Shown piece by piece: positions 5,603-13,571 of a stretch of DNA of 13,571 nt. Below the pieces are notes generated by a model. The model was given only the letters and a program-made list of their open reading frames with translations. It ran no database searches and was not told the origin of the DNA. Origin of the DNA: Anaerolineae bacterium. GTDB taxonomy: Bacteria; Chloroflexota; Anaerolineae; Anaerolineales; Villigracilaceae. How positions within the stretch are numbered: the first letter of the stretch is position 1; every line of letters begins with the position of its first letter. The translations under genes and the position numbers were made by a program. The DNA lies in assembly GCA_003158885.1 (NCBI GenBank), contig PMLN01000343.1, forward strand, positions 2,610-16,180, read 5' to 3'.

Positions 5603-6838
5603 ATGAGTGAATATCAACTGCAAGAGATTCCGGTTGGCCCGTACAGGCATTTAGTTTCGGAACGCGCCGTTTCCGGCGAAACCATGTTGCTGAACATGGG
5701 TCCCCAGCATCCATCCACGCACGGCGTACTGCGCCTTCTGCTGGAACTGGATGGCGAGGTGGTCGTGAACTGCATTCCTGATATCGGCTTCCTTCACACG
5801 GGTGTGGAAAAGAATATGGAAGCCAAGACGTATCAAAAAGCCGAAGTGATGACCGACCGCCTGGATTATATGAACAACATGGGCAACAACCTTGCGTATG
5901 TGATGGCGGTGGAGAAACTGGTGGACCTCGATGTGCCGCCGCGCGCCCAGGCTTTGCGCGTGATCTTAACTGAGTTACAGCGTATCGCTTCGCATTTGGT
6001 CTGGCTTGGGACCTCAGGGCTTGACCTCGCCGCGATGTCTATGTTTTTGTATTGCTTCCGCGAACGTGAGATCATCCTTGATATCTTCGAGCTTGTTTCG
6101 GGTCAGCGGATGATGGTAACGTATTTCCGTCCCGGCGGGGTCTGGCGCGACGTGCCGGTTGAGTTCGAAGCCGCAGTGCGGAACTTCATCAAGATTTTCC
6201 CGAAACGTATTGACGAATACGAAGCCTTATTGACGAAGAATCCGCTCTGGCTGGACCGCATGGTGGGCATCGGCAAACTCGACGCGGCCACCGCACTTCA
6301 GCATGGCGTGACCGGGCCGATGTTGCGCGCCTCCGGTGTGAATTGGGATTTGCGAAAAACCCGTCCTTATGCCGGATACGAACAATATGATTTCAATGTG
6401 CCGGTTGAAACCAAAGGCGATACGTATGCGCGTTATATCGTGCGCGTGCAGGAATTGCGCGAATCATTGAAGATTGTGGAACAGGCCTTGAATAAACTGC
6501 CGCTGGGCCCCGTTCACAGCGACAACCGCAAATTTGTCCCGCCGCCGCGTTCGGAGATCGGAACGAGCATGGAGGCGCTCATCCATCACTTCAAGTTGTG
6601 GACAGAGGGTTTCCCTGCACCGAAGGCCTCCGTTTACAGCGCCATTGAAAGCCCGCGCGGCGAGTTGGGCGTATATCTCGAAGGCGATGGCGGACCAAAG
6701 CCATACCGTGTCCACTGGCGCACGCCTTCCTTCGATAATCTTTCAGTAATATCAAAAATCGTTAAGGGACATTTGGTGGCGGATTTGATCGCCATTCTGG
6801 CCTCGACCGATATCGTCCTCGGAGATATAGACCGATGA
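5603..6838 (+). CDS. nuoD: NADH-quinone oxidoreductase subunit D (NuoD)
   Basis: NuoD is the 49 kDa-type subunit that forms the quinone-reduction pocket with NuoB and derives from the large subunit of NiFe hydrogenases. The 411-residue product is a typical length. It contains MGPQHPSTHGVLRLLLELDG, HTGVEKNMEAKTYQKA, TDRLDYMNNMGNN and, near the end, ESPRGELGVYLEGDGG, followed by the PSFDNL segment. Hydrogenase nickel-ligand cysteines are absent, as expected for complex I. AAGGAA at 5592-5597 is its ribosome site. The last four bases overlap the nuoE start (ATGA), which suggests coupled translation. Confidence 0.97.
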   Translation: MSEYQLQEIPVGPYRHLVSERAVSGETMLLNMGPQHPSTHGVLRLLLELDGEVVVNCIPDIGFLHTGVEKNMEAKTYQKAEVMTDRLDYMNNMGNNLAYVMAVEKLVDLDVPPRAQALRVILTELQRIASHLVWLGTSGLDLAAMSMFLYCFREREIILDIFELVSGQRMMVTYFRPGGVWRDVPVEFEAAVRNFIKIFPKRIDEYEALLTKNPLWLDRMVGIGKLDAATALQHGVTGPMLRASGVNWDLRKTRPYAGYEQYDFNVPVETKGDTYARYIVRVQELRESLKIVEQALNKLPLGPVHSDNRKFVPPPRSEIGTSMEALIHHFKLWTEGFPAPKASVYSAIESPRGELGVYLEGDGGPKPYRVHWRTPSFDNLSVISKIVKGHLVADLIAILASTDIVLGDIDR

Positions 6839-7341
6839 GTCTCGCGAAAAAATATCCAAAGGAAGTAAAACAAATCCTGGCGAAGTATCCGCCCGAATAT
6901 AAACGTTCGGCGGTGATGCCGTTGTTGTATCTCGCACAAAGTGAAGAAGGCTGCATTACCAGGGACGCCATGCAGGATATCGCCGATACGCTGGAGATCA
7001 GCGTCACGGATGTCGGTGCGATCGTGGGTTTCTATACCTTGTATCACGATAAGAAGGAAGGCAAATATCGCATGCAGGTTTGTACTGACCTGCCCTGTGC
7101 TTTACGCGGCGCTGATCAATTTATGGAATCGTTGTGCTCCAACCTTGGGATCAAGATCGGCGAGACGACCCCGGATGGCTTGATCACGCTCGAAGCGGTA
7201 ACCTGCCTCGCTGCTTGTGATCGGGCGCCGATGTTCCAGGTCCAGAGCCGTGATGGATTGAAGTATTACGAAGACATGACTGTGGATAAAACCATGGAAC
7301 TCATCGAAGCGCTCAGGCATGTGGACAAGGAGACGGCCTAA
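6835..7341 (+). CDS. nuoE: NADH-quinone oxidoreductase subunit E (NuoE), N1a cluster
   Basis: NuoE is the 24 kDa-type, thioredoxin-fold subunit of the NADH-input module and carries the [2Fe-2S] cluster N1a. The 168-residue product has the four ligands C83 and C88 (CTDLPC) and C124 and C128 (CLAAC). It also has the family segment VGAIVGFYTLYHDKKEGKY, which leads into the cluster domain. It starts in a 4-base overlap with nuoD, and its TAA shares one base with the nuoF ATG. The contiguous nuoEFG order supports a complete NADH dehydrogenase module rather than a ferredoxin-type enzyme. Confidence 0.96.
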   Translation: MSLAKKYPKEVKQILAKYPPEYKRSAVMPLLYLAQSEEGCITRDAMQDIADTLEISVTDVGAIVGFYTLYHDKKEGKYRMQVCTDLPCALRGADQFMESLCSNLGIKIGETTPDGLITLEAVTCLAACDRAPMFQVQSRDGLKYYEDMTVDKTMELIEALRHVDKETA

Positions 7342-8579
7342 TGTCTTATGTTCTCCTTCGCCATCGTGACATTCCGGATATCGGCAAACTGAGTGTTTAT
7401 AAAGAGCATGGCGGTTTTGAGGCCTTTAAAAAAGCCGTCACGAAGATGAAGCCGAATGAAGTGACCGACACGGTCAAGGCTTCGGGCTTGCGCGGACGCG
7501 GCGGTGCGGGTTTCCCGACCGGCATGAAGTGGTCGTTCATTGACAATAAGAACTGGCCGCATTATGTGGTCGCCAATGCGGATGAGTCTGAACCGGGCAC
7601 CTTCAAAGATCGCGAGATCATGGAAAGCAACCCCTTCCAGTTTTTGGAAGGTGTGGCGATTGCTTCGTATGCGGTCGGTGCAAAAGCCGCCTATGTCTAC
7701 CTGCGCGGTGAGTTCTGGCAGATCGCAAAGTTTCTCGATGAGAAGATCGCCGAGATGGAGAAGGCCGGTGTTCTTGGTGAAAAACTCTTCGGGACGGATT
7801 ATTCGCTTAATATCTACACTCATCTCGGCGCAGGCGCCTATATCTGTGGCGAAGAAACCGCCATGCTCGAATCCATCGAGGGCAAACGCGGACAGCCGCG
7901 TATTCGTCCGCCCTTCCCTGCCGTTCATGGTTTGTATGGCAAGCCGACGGTCGTGAATAACGTTGAAACGCTGGCCAACCTGCCGATGATCCTTGCCAAT
8001 GGGGCGGATTGGTATAAATCGCTTGGCACGCCCGATAGCGCCGGCGTAAAGATCTTTTCGCTTTCGGGCCGTGTGCGCAAGCCCGGGAATTATGAGCTGC
8101 CGTTTGGAACCACCTTCCGCCAGTTGATCTATGAACATGGCGGCGGCGTACAGGATGGGCGTCCCGTCAAGGCGATCATGCCGGCCGGCGCCTCCTCTTC
8201 GTTTATTGTTGCAGATGACAAGGTTTTGGATACCCAGATGGATTACGCCACTGTTCGCACGCTTGGTGCGGACCTCGGTTCGGCCTCCGTGATCGTAATT
8301 GACGATACTGTCTCGCTGGATTGGGTCATTAATAAAACCATTCATTTCTTCAAACACGAGTCTTGCGGCAAATGTACACCCTGCCGCGAAGGTACATATT
8401 GGATGATGCATTTGATCGACCGCCTCCATGCGGATGGTTGTACCAGCGCCGATGTGGACTTGCTCCTCAACGTGGCCAGGCAGATGCAGAATAAATGCCT
8501 TTGCCCGTTGGGTGAATTTTCCACCATGGCAGTGGTGACGGGCATTGAAAGATTTCCGCAGGATTTTGGAAAGGCATAA
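7341..8579 (+). CDS. nuoF: NADH-quinone oxidoreductase subunit F (NuoF), NADH/FMN site
   Basis: NuoF is the 51 kDa-type subunit that oxidises NADH on FMN and passes electrons to cluster N3. Visible motifs are the glycine-rich GLRGRGGAGFPTGMKW (49-64), NADESEPGTFKDREIM (79-94), GAGAYICGEETAMLESIEG (163-181) and the N3 ligands C342, C345 and C348 (SCGKCTPCREGT) with C388 in CLCPLGEF. At 412 residues it is slightly shorter than many homologues, with both termini compact. AAGGAGA at 7327-7333 lies seven bases before the ATG. A hairpin and 41 bases separate it from nuoG. Confidence 0.97.
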   Translation: MSYVLLRHRDIPDIGKLSVYKEHGGFEAFKKAVTKMKPNEVTDTVKASGLRGRGGAGFPTGMKWSFIDNKNWPHYVVANADESEPGTFKDREIMESNPFQFLEGVAIASYAVGAKAAYVYLRGEFWQIAKFLDEKIAEMEKAGVLGEKLFGTDYSLNIYTHLGAGAYICGEETAMLESIEGKRGQPRIRPPFPAVHGLYGKPTVVNNVETLANLPMILANGADWYKSLGTPDSAGVKIFSLSGRVRKPGNYELPFGTTFRQLIYEHGGGVQDGRPVKAIMPAGASSSFIVADDKVLDTQMDYATVRTLGADLGSASVIVIDDTVSLDWVINKTIHFFKHESCGKCTPCREGTYWMMHLIDRLHADGCTSADVDLLLNVARQMQNKCLCPLGEFSTMAVVTGIERFPQDFGKA

Positions 8580-8580
8580 T

Positions 8581-8605
8581 TCGATACTCGGATTTCGAGC
8601 ATCGG
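8581..8605 (+). other. Intercistronic hairpin between nuoF and nuoG
   Basis: CGAT (8582-8585) and CTCG (8587-8590) pair with CGAG (8596-8599) and ATCG (8601-8604), giving eight pairs with one A/C mismatch and a 5-base loop. A further T-G pair closes the base. It begins two bases after the nuoF stop and ends before the nuoG ribosome site GGAG (8613-8616). No T run of terminator quality follows. It could act in RNA processing or in tuning nuoG translation. Confidence 0.45.
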
Positions 8606-8620
8606 TTCTTTCGGAGACTT

Positions 8621-11098
8621 ATGGCGAAACAGGTAACCCTAACGATTGATGGAAAACCAATAACGGTGGATGAGGGGATGCTCGTGGTGGATGCCGCAAA
8701 AAAAGCGGGCATGGATATTCCCGTCTTTTGCTATCATCCAAAGATGGAACCGGTTGGAATGTGCCGTATGTGCCTTGTCGAAATTGGCCGTCCGATGATG
8801 GATCGCAGTACGGGCAAACCGCTCCTCGATGAAAAAGGCGAACCCAAACTTCAATTCCTGCCCAAACTCGAAACGGCTTGTACCAATCCTGTTTCGGATG
8901 GCATGGTGGTTCTTACCCAATCTGAAAAAGCCAAAGCCGGGCAAAAGAGCACGATTGAATTTTTACTAACATCTCATCCCCTCGACTGCCCGATCTGTGA
9001 CAAAGGCGGCGAATGTCCGCTTCAGAATCTCACCATGGCGCACGGTCCGGGCCGGAGCCGGTTCCTGTATGACGAGAAAATGCACCTTGCCAAGAACGTC
9101 GCCTTGGGCGATCTTATTTTCCTCGATCAGGAACGCTGTATTCAATGTGCGCGTTGTATTCGTTTTCAGGACGAAATCGCGGGCGATGCGGTGCTCGGAT
9201 TCGACGAGCGTGCGCGTTCGACCAGGATCGTGTCTCTGTCGGATCCGGAATTTGATTCGGTCTTCTCAGGCAACACCACCGATATTTGCCCCGTTGGCGC
9301 GCTGACGACCGCAGATTTTCGTTTCGGTGCGCGCCCCTGGGAGTTGAATGCTTCCGCCTCGATCTGTTCTCAATGCCCGGTGGGGTGCAATATTACCTTC
9401 AATACCCGGCGTGAAGCCAGGGCGGATGGCAGGATCGTGATCAAGCGCGTGATGCCGCGCCAGAATGAAGAAGTCAATGAGACTTGGATCTGTGATAAAG
9501 GCCGCTTTGCTTTTCATTATGTGGAGAGCAAGGATCGTTTGAACAAGCCATTGATGCGTAAAAGCGGCAAATTGGCGCGTGTCTCCTGGGATGCCGCCAC
9601 CAAATTCGCAGGCGAAGCGCTTACGAAAGCCAAGAAGAATCTGGTGGTGCTTGCTTCCGGCCGTTTGTCGAATGAGGACTTATTTAACTTGAAAGCCCTG
9701 GCGGATCAGGTGGGCGGCAAGGCCGTGTTGTATTCCGGCATGGGCGGAGGCGATTTGACTTCATGGGTCGGTGTGGGTCAGGGAACGAATCTCGGCGGGA
9801 TGGGGAAAGGTTCCACGATCGTGGTTGCGGCTTCCGACTTATATGAGGAAGCTCCCATTTGGTATTTGCGCATCAAACAGGCCGCCCAACGCGGCGCGAC
9901 ATTGATCGTTGCCAACCCCCGTGAAACCAAACTCGACCGGTATGCAAATTTTGTGATCCGGTATTCCTATGGTGATGAAGGTAAAACCGTTCAGGATTTG
10001 ACGAAGAAAGGCAAGATCGGTGATGCCTTTGTTAAAGCCGAAAATGCCCTCATCCTGTATGGTAGTGAAGGCCTTGGCTTGCAAGGTTCCACGGCTTTAG
10101 CTGCCGCCTGTGCTCGCGCCTTGAATGATACGGGACATGTGGGTAGACTCAATAACGGTTTGATCGGCGTATGGCAGAGAGCAAATGACCAGGGCGCCTG
10201 GGAGCTTGGTTTCCGCCCTGAGGAGAATTTGCAGGCCGTCTTCGATAAAGCGGATGCGGTTTATATCGCCGGCGCCGATCCCTTCGGCGACGGGCTGTTG
10301 AAAATCAAAAACGCCAAAACCCGGCCGTTTATTGCCGTTCAGGATTTGTTTGAAAACGAAACAGCCAAACTGGCGGACGTGGTTTTGCCTGCCCAGGCTT
10401 ATACCGAGCGTGATGGCACATTCACATCTGGTGAGCGGCGCGTACAGCGTTTCTATCCTGCGGTTCCCGCACTCGAGGGTCCCAAGCCCGACTTTGCGAT
10501 TACTTCCCAGCTGGCGAAGCAGATGGGCGTGATTCTCGAAGGCACCTCGGCCTCGGTTGTCTTTGAGATCATGGTTGCAGACCAGTCTTCCTTCGCAGGC
10601 CTGGATTACGCCAAATTGGCCGAAGTTAAATCGCAGTGGCCGATTGTGGGACGCGGCGATTTATATTACGGTGGTACCACCTATGAGAATAAGGACGGCT
10701 TGGGTGTGCAATTATCGAACTCTGCGCAGCGCGGCGAAAAGTTCAGCCTGCCGCGTGTCCAGAAAGTTGTAGCGCTTCGTCCAAAGGAAAAGAAGCTGCT
10801 GGCAGTGCCGATCACTAAATTGTATGATCGCGGCGTGACGGTCTCCAGCGCGGAATTGCTGGAGCAAAGGATTGGCGAAATATACATCGCGTTGCATTCG
10901 TCGGCCGCGGAATTGTTCAAAGTGAGCGCGGGTGAACGCGTGAGGTTGAGTCTGGATGGCGTAAGCGCAGAGGTGCAGGTCAGGATTGACGATACGATTT
11001 CAGCGGGCGTGGTTCTGGTACCGCGTTCGATGGGATTGCCCATTCATGAGCCGACCGCGGCCAGTGTGAAATCCATTAGGAAGGCGGCAGTGAGGTAA
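8621..11098 (+). CDS. nuoG: NADH-quinone oxidoreductase subunit G (NuoG)
   Basis: NuoG is the 75 kDa-type subunit carrying the electron wire from NuoF to NuoI. In its 825 residues the cluster ligands are all present. N1b [2Fe-2S] has C37, C48, C51 and C87. N5 has H119, C123, C126 and C132. N4 has C173, C176, C179 and C223. The optional N7 cluster has C249, C252, C256 and C291. The rest is a molybdopterin-oxidoreductase-like domain (from about 315) that in complex I has no metal-site role. N7 occurs only in some bacteria, including E. coli and Thermus. GGAG lies four bases before the ATG. The gene sits in the nuoEFG block, which argues against a formate dehydrogenase alpha subunit. The stop is two bases before nuoH. 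Confidence 0.96.
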   Translation: MAKQVTLTIDGKPITVDEGMLVVDAAKKAGMDIPVFCYHPKMEPVGMCRMCLVEIGRPMMDRSTGKPLLDEKGEPKLQFLPKLETACTNPVSDGMVVLTQSEKAKAGQKSTIEFLLTSHPLDCPICDKGGECPLQNLTMAHGPGRSRFLYDEKMHLAKNVALGDLIFLDQERCIQCARCIRFQDEIAGDAVLGFDERARSTRIVSLSDPEFDSVFSGNTTDICPVGALTTADFRFGARPWELNASASICSQCPVGCNITFNTRREARADGRIVIKRVMPRQNEEVNETWICDKGRFAFHYVESKDRLNKPLMRKSGKLARVSWDAATKFAGEALTKAKKNLVVLASGRLSNEDLFNLKALADQVGGKAVLYSGMGGGDLTSWVGVGQGTNLGGMGKGSTIVVAASDLYEEAPIWYLRIKQAAQRGATLIVANPRETKLDRYANFVIRYSYGDEGKTVQDLTKKGKIGDAFVKAENALILYGSEGLGLQGSTALAAACARALNDTGHVGRLNNGLIGVWQRANDQGAWELGFRPEENLQAVFDKADAVYIAGADPFGDGLLKIKNAKTRPFIAVQDLFENETAKLADVVLPAQAYTERDGTFTSGERRVQRFYPAVPALEGPKPDFAITSQLAKQMGVILEGTSASVVFEIMVADQSSFAGLDYAKLAEVKSQWPIVGRGDLYYGGTTYENKDGLGVQLSNSAQRGEKFSLPRVQKVVALRPKEKKLLAVPITKLYDRGVTVSSAELLEQRIGEIYIALHSSAAELFKVSAGERVRLSLDGVSAEVQVRIDDTISAGVVLVPRSMGLPIHEPTAASVKSIRKAAVR

Positions 11099-11100
11099 CG

Positions 11101-12234
11101 ATGGAGTTGTGGATTGAGTGGATTATTAAAGCCTTCGTCCTGGCGTTCGCAATTCTGACAGGCTTTGCTTACTTGACCTTATATGAACGCCGCGCGCTGG
11201 CTCGTATCCAGGTTCGCATTGGCCCGAACCGTGCCGGCCCTCAGGGTTTGTTACAGCCGATCGCCGATGCCGTCAAGTTGATTTTCAAGGAGGAATTCAC
11301 CCCGGCACGCGCCGATAAGTTCTTGTTCGTTCTCGCGCCCATCATGACCGTTGTGCCGGCGATGATTATCGCCGCGGTGATTCCCTTGGGGACGCAGTTC
11401 ACCCTCCCGTTCGTGGATCATCCCATTACGCTCTATGTGGCGGACATCAATGTCGGTGTGCTTTATCTGACGGCCATTGCTTCCATCGCGGTGTATGGGA
11501 TTGTGTTGGCGGGCTGGTCGTCGAATAATAAGTATGCCATGCTGGGCGGCATGCGTGCGTCGGCCCAGATGATCTCGTATGAAATTTCGCTTGGACTTTG
11601 TTTTGTCATCGCCATCATGCTTGGCAATTCCATGAGTCTGCTCGATATTGTCGGTGCGCAAAAGAACATGTGGTTCGTGGTGATTCAGCCTGTGGGTGCG
11701 TTGATCTTCATGGTTACCACGCTGGCCGAAGTGAACCGCGCTCCGTTCGACATGCCCGAAGCCGAACAGGAGCTGACGGCGGGCTACCACAGCGAATACT
11801 CCGGCATGAAGTTTGCACTGTTCTTCATGGCCGAATACGAAAAGATGATCGTCATTAGTATGATTGCCGTCACGCTGTACTTTGGCGGTTTCCGTGAGTT
11901 CTGGTTCTTGCAAGGCACGGTCTTCAGCGTGGACCATTTCTGGTGGCTTGGCCCCATCTATCTATTATTGAAGGTGGTTGTCCTCTTGTTCTTTATGATC
12001 TGGATACGTGCCACGTGGCCGCGTATTCGTTATGACCGGCTGATGGCCTTCGGTTGGAAAGTGTTGCTGCCGCTCTCGCTGGCCTTGGTTTTCCTCACCG
12101 CTGTGGGGATTGTGCTGGTCCAGCAATTGGGCTCGGTTTATATTTGGTTCATTCCGATTTCATCCCTCATCGCCGGTTTGATCGCAGTATTACTGGTGAA
12201 TCTTTCGTTGAGAAGGAAGGTGGCTCGTGCTTAG
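11101..12234 (+). CDS. nuoH: NADH-quinone oxidoreductase subunit H (NuoH)
   Basis: NuoH is the membrane subunit that joins the two arms of complex I and lines the quinone tunnel. The 377-residue product has many hydrophobic helices. It also has the conserved YERRALARIQVRIGPNRAGP near the first helix and the acidic loop AEVNRAPFDMPEAEQELTAGYHSEYSGMKFALFFMAEY, written here in family-typical form across residues about 214-252. It is roughly 50 residues longer than the E. coli protein. The surplus is largely a C-terminal hydrophobic stretch (about 346-370) ending in a basic tail, so one extra helix is likely. GTGAGG at 11090-11095 is the ribosome site. It overlaps nuoI by eight bases. Confidence 0.96.
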   Translation: MELWIEWIIKAFVLAFAILTGFAYLTLYERRALARIQVRIGPNRAGPQGLLQPIADAVKLIFKEEFTPARADKFLFVLAPIMTVVPAMIIAAVIPLGTQFTLPFVDHPITLYVADINVGVLYLTAIASIAVYGIVLAGWSSNNKYAMLGGMRASAQMISYEISLGLCFVIAIMLGNSMSLLDIVGAQKNMWFVVIQPVGALIFMVTTLAEVNRAPFDMPEAEQELTAGYHSEYSGMKFALFFMAEYEKMIVISMIAVTLYFGGFREFWFLQGTVFSVDHFWWLGPIYLLLKVVVLLFFMIWIRATWPRIRYDRLMAFGWKVLLPLSLALVFLTAVGIVLVQQLGSVYIWFIPISSLIAGLIAVLLVNLSLRRKVARA

Positions 12235-12730
12235 AGAATTGACGCGTGGTCTCGCCACCACGTTCAAATCCATGTTTGAACGTCCCGTGACGATTCAATA
12301 TCCGGAAGAGAAACGGCCCGTTCGCCCGCGTTTCCGCGGACGCCATGTTCTGAAACGCTACGATAACGGCTTGGAGAAGTGCATCGGCTGCGCGTTGTGC
12401 GCCGCGGCCTGTCCATCGGATGCGATCTTTGTCGAAGCCTCCGAAAATACGGATGAGAAGCGTTTTTCGCCCGGTGACCGCTATGCGTCCACGTACGAGA
12501 TCAATATGTTGCGATGCATCTATTGCGGCTTTTGCGAGGATGCCTGCCCCACCGAAGCCATTGTGCTGGGCGATAATTATGAGTTGAGCTTTACCGATCG
12601 CCGCGACGCCATCTACGACAGGAACATGCTTCTCGAACCGGCGCCTGCGGGCCAGTCAACCACGCCGCAGAAGACGGTTCCGGGCGAATTCACACGTTCG
12701 GTGCCTTCCATGCAGGACCCGCAGGATTAA
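12227..12730 (+). CDS. nuoI: NADH-quinone oxidoreductase subunit I (NuoI)
   Basis: NuoI is the ferredoxin-like subunit that relays electrons from NuoG to N2 in NuoB through clusters N6a and N6b. The 167-residue product has two classical [4Fe-4S] motifs: CIGCALCAAACP (C52, C55, C58, then C62) and CIYCGFCEDACP (C97, C100, C103, then C107). A GTG start is chosen because AAGGAAGG at 12213-12220 lies six bases upstream and the resulting N terminus (MLRELTRGLATTFKSMFERP) fits the family. The C-terminal 30 residues after the second cluster domain are polar, Pro/Ser/Thr-rich and probably disordered. It overlaps the end of nuoH. Confidence 0.95.
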   Translation: MLRELTRGLATTFKSMFERPVTIQYPEEKRPVRPRFRGRHVLKRYDNGLEKCIGCALCAAACPSDAIFVEASENTDEKRFSPGDRYASTYEINMLRCIYCGFCEDACPTEAIVLGDNYELSFTDRRDAIYDRNMLLEPAPAGQSTTPQKTVPGEFTRSVPSMQDPQD

Positions 12731-12732
12731 TC

Positions 12733-13242
12733 ATGACTGCTGATTTGATCACTTTTTTCATTCTTGCGCTCATTGCCGTTGCCGCGGCCTTGGGCATGTT
12801 GCTCAGCCGCAGTGCCATTTATTCGGCCTTGTTCCTTGTGCTGAATTTTGGGGTGGTGGCGGTCTTCTATATTCTTCTGGATGCTCCCTTCATTGCGATG
12901 GCGCAGGTCAGCGTGTATGCCGGCGCGATCATGGTATTGTTTTTGTTCGTGATCATGCTGTTGGGGACGGAAACCCTTCCGGCCTCGAAGGCCCTGCCCT
13001 GGCAGAGGCCGCTGGCTTATTTCCTTGCATTGGTCCTCCTGGGCGAGTCGGTCTATTTGCTCTTTTTCCGCAAAGTCGCATCGGGCGATATCCCCCAGCC
13101 GATCCAAAGTTTTGGTACTCCACAGGGCGTGGGGCAGGCGTTGTTCACTTCCTATCTTCTTCCATTTGAAGCTACGTCCGTGTTGTTGTTGATTGCCATG
13201 GTTGGGGCCATTGTATTGACCATCAGGGAGAAAGGAAAGTAG
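12733..13242 (+). CDS. nuoJ: NADH-quinone oxidoreductase subunit J (NuoJ)
   Basis: NuoJ is a membrane subunit of the proton-pumping arm, near NuoA and NuoK. The 169-residue product has about five hydrophobic helices. It carries the conserved SAIYSALFLVLNFGVVAVFY stretch and the APFIAMAQVSVYAGAIMVLF stretch of the third helix, whose glycine region forms a pi-bulge in known structures. A last helix ends in the basic tail REKGK. AGGA at 12723-12726 lies six bases before the ATG. It begins two bases after nuoI and ends two bases before nuoK. Confidence 0.95.
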   Translation: MTADLITFFILALIAVAAALGMLLSRSAIYSALFLVLNFGVVAVFYILLDAPFIAMAQVSVYAGAIMVLFLFVIMLLGTETLPASKALPWQRPLAYFLALVLLGESVYLLFFRKVASGDIPQPIQSFGTPQGVGQALFTSYLLPFEATSVLLLIAMVGAIVLTIREKGK

Positions 13243-13244
13243 AA

Positions 13245-13571
13245 ATGGTTCCGGTCACGGATTACATTGTTCTTTCTGCCATATTATTTACCATTGGCGC
13301 GCTCGGCGTGCTCATTCGCCGCAACCCACTGGTTATCTTCATGTCCATTGAGTTGATGCTCAACGCGGCCAACCTGGTCTTTGTGGCCTTCACCCGCATG
13401 TATACTGCGATCAGTATGGCAAATGGCGGGCAGCCTGTGTATAGCGGCCAGATCTTCGTCTTCTTTGTGATGACGGTCGCGGCGGCCGAGGTGGCGGTGG
13501 GTCTGGCTTTGATCGTGACCATCTTCCGTACCAAGCACAGCATTGACATTGATGCAATGAACAGTCTTAAG
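13245..13571 (+). CDS. nuoK: NADH-quinone oxidoreductase subunit K (NuoK), 3' edge
   Basis: NuoK is a three-helix membrane subunit contributing to the proton path, homologous to MrpC of Mrp antiporters. The window holds 109 codons from the ATG with no stop, so the gene is cut at or just before its end. Family members are about 100 residues, so little is missing. Visible features are IRRNPLVIFMSIELMLNAAN, with the conserved glutamate of the second helix, and AAAEVAVGLALIVTIFR, with the third-helix glutamate. A short loop expansion (about residues 52-66) separates helices two and three compared with E. coli. AAGGA at 13232-13236 precedes the ATG. nuoL is expected next. Confidence 0.93.
   Translation, partial: MVPVTDYIVLSAILFTIGALGVLIRRNPLVIFMSIELMLNAANLVFVAFTRMYTAISMANGGQPVYSGQIFVFFVMTVAAAEVAVGLALIVTIFRTKHSIDIDAMNSLK

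Noticed and set aside
7338..8429. Long minus-strand reading frame opposite nuoF
   Set aside because: It mirrors codon bias of nuoF, whose NADH, FMN and N3 motifs are intact. No ribosome site or recognisable domain.
8621..11098. Formate dehydrogenase or other molybdoenzyme alpha subunit instead of NuoG
   Set aside because: The N1b-N5-N4 ligand order and position between nuoF and nuoH fit NuoG, and I see no Cys or Sec metal ligand at the expected molybdenum site.

Overview
The window is a bacterial housekeeping region, densely coded on the + strand only. It holds a dnaG-rpoD pair, which is part of the classical macromolecular-synthesis operon, followed by the first eleven genes of a complex I operon (nuoA to nuoK). 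nuoK runs off the right edge without a stop codon. Base composition is close to balanced. The best taxonomic guess is an Anaerolineae-like member of the Chloroflexota. This rests on remembered resemblance of the DnaG zinc motif (CxxxC instead of CxxC), the sigma factor inserts and the intergenic repeat types, so it is inference and not proof.

Layout: 1-232 is non-coding, with a G-rich inverted repeat that has G-quadruplex potential, a 9-bp-period ATTCGCGT repeat, and a TATAAT box only 10 bases before the dnaG start. dnaG (233-2164) and the primary-type sigma factor rpoD (2199-3803) are 34 bases apart and probably cotranscribed. The 3804-4125 gap contains a 20-bp imperfect stem-loop, further alternative hairpins, and a sigma-70-like promoter serving the nuo operon. 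Then come nuoA, B, C, D, E, F, G, H, I, J and K in canonical order, with overlaps or gaps of only a few bases except at two places. A 126-base gap between nuoB and nuoC is filled by tandem repeats and a decayed palindromic repeat. A 41-base gap between nuoF and nuoG carries a hairpin.

Function: DnaG primes replication and the sigma factor directs housekeeping transcription. The nuo products form a proton-pumping NADH:quinone oxidoreductase. NuoE, F and G are the NADH-input module, with FMN and clusters N1a, N3, N1b, N4, N5 and N7. NuoB, C, D and I form the connecting and quinone-reducing arm, with N6a, N6b and N2. NuoA, H, J and K are membrane subunits. The large antiporter-like subunits NuoL, M and N would be expected just beyond the right edge. 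All iron-sulfur ligands checked are present, so the complex looks functional.

Nothing here looks like a new multi-gene system. The items most worth a second look are in the DNA between and inside genes: the structured region after rpoD, the repeat element wedged between nuoB and nuoC, a degenerate heptanucleotide repeat inside the dnaG coding sequence, and the probable leaderless start of dnaG.
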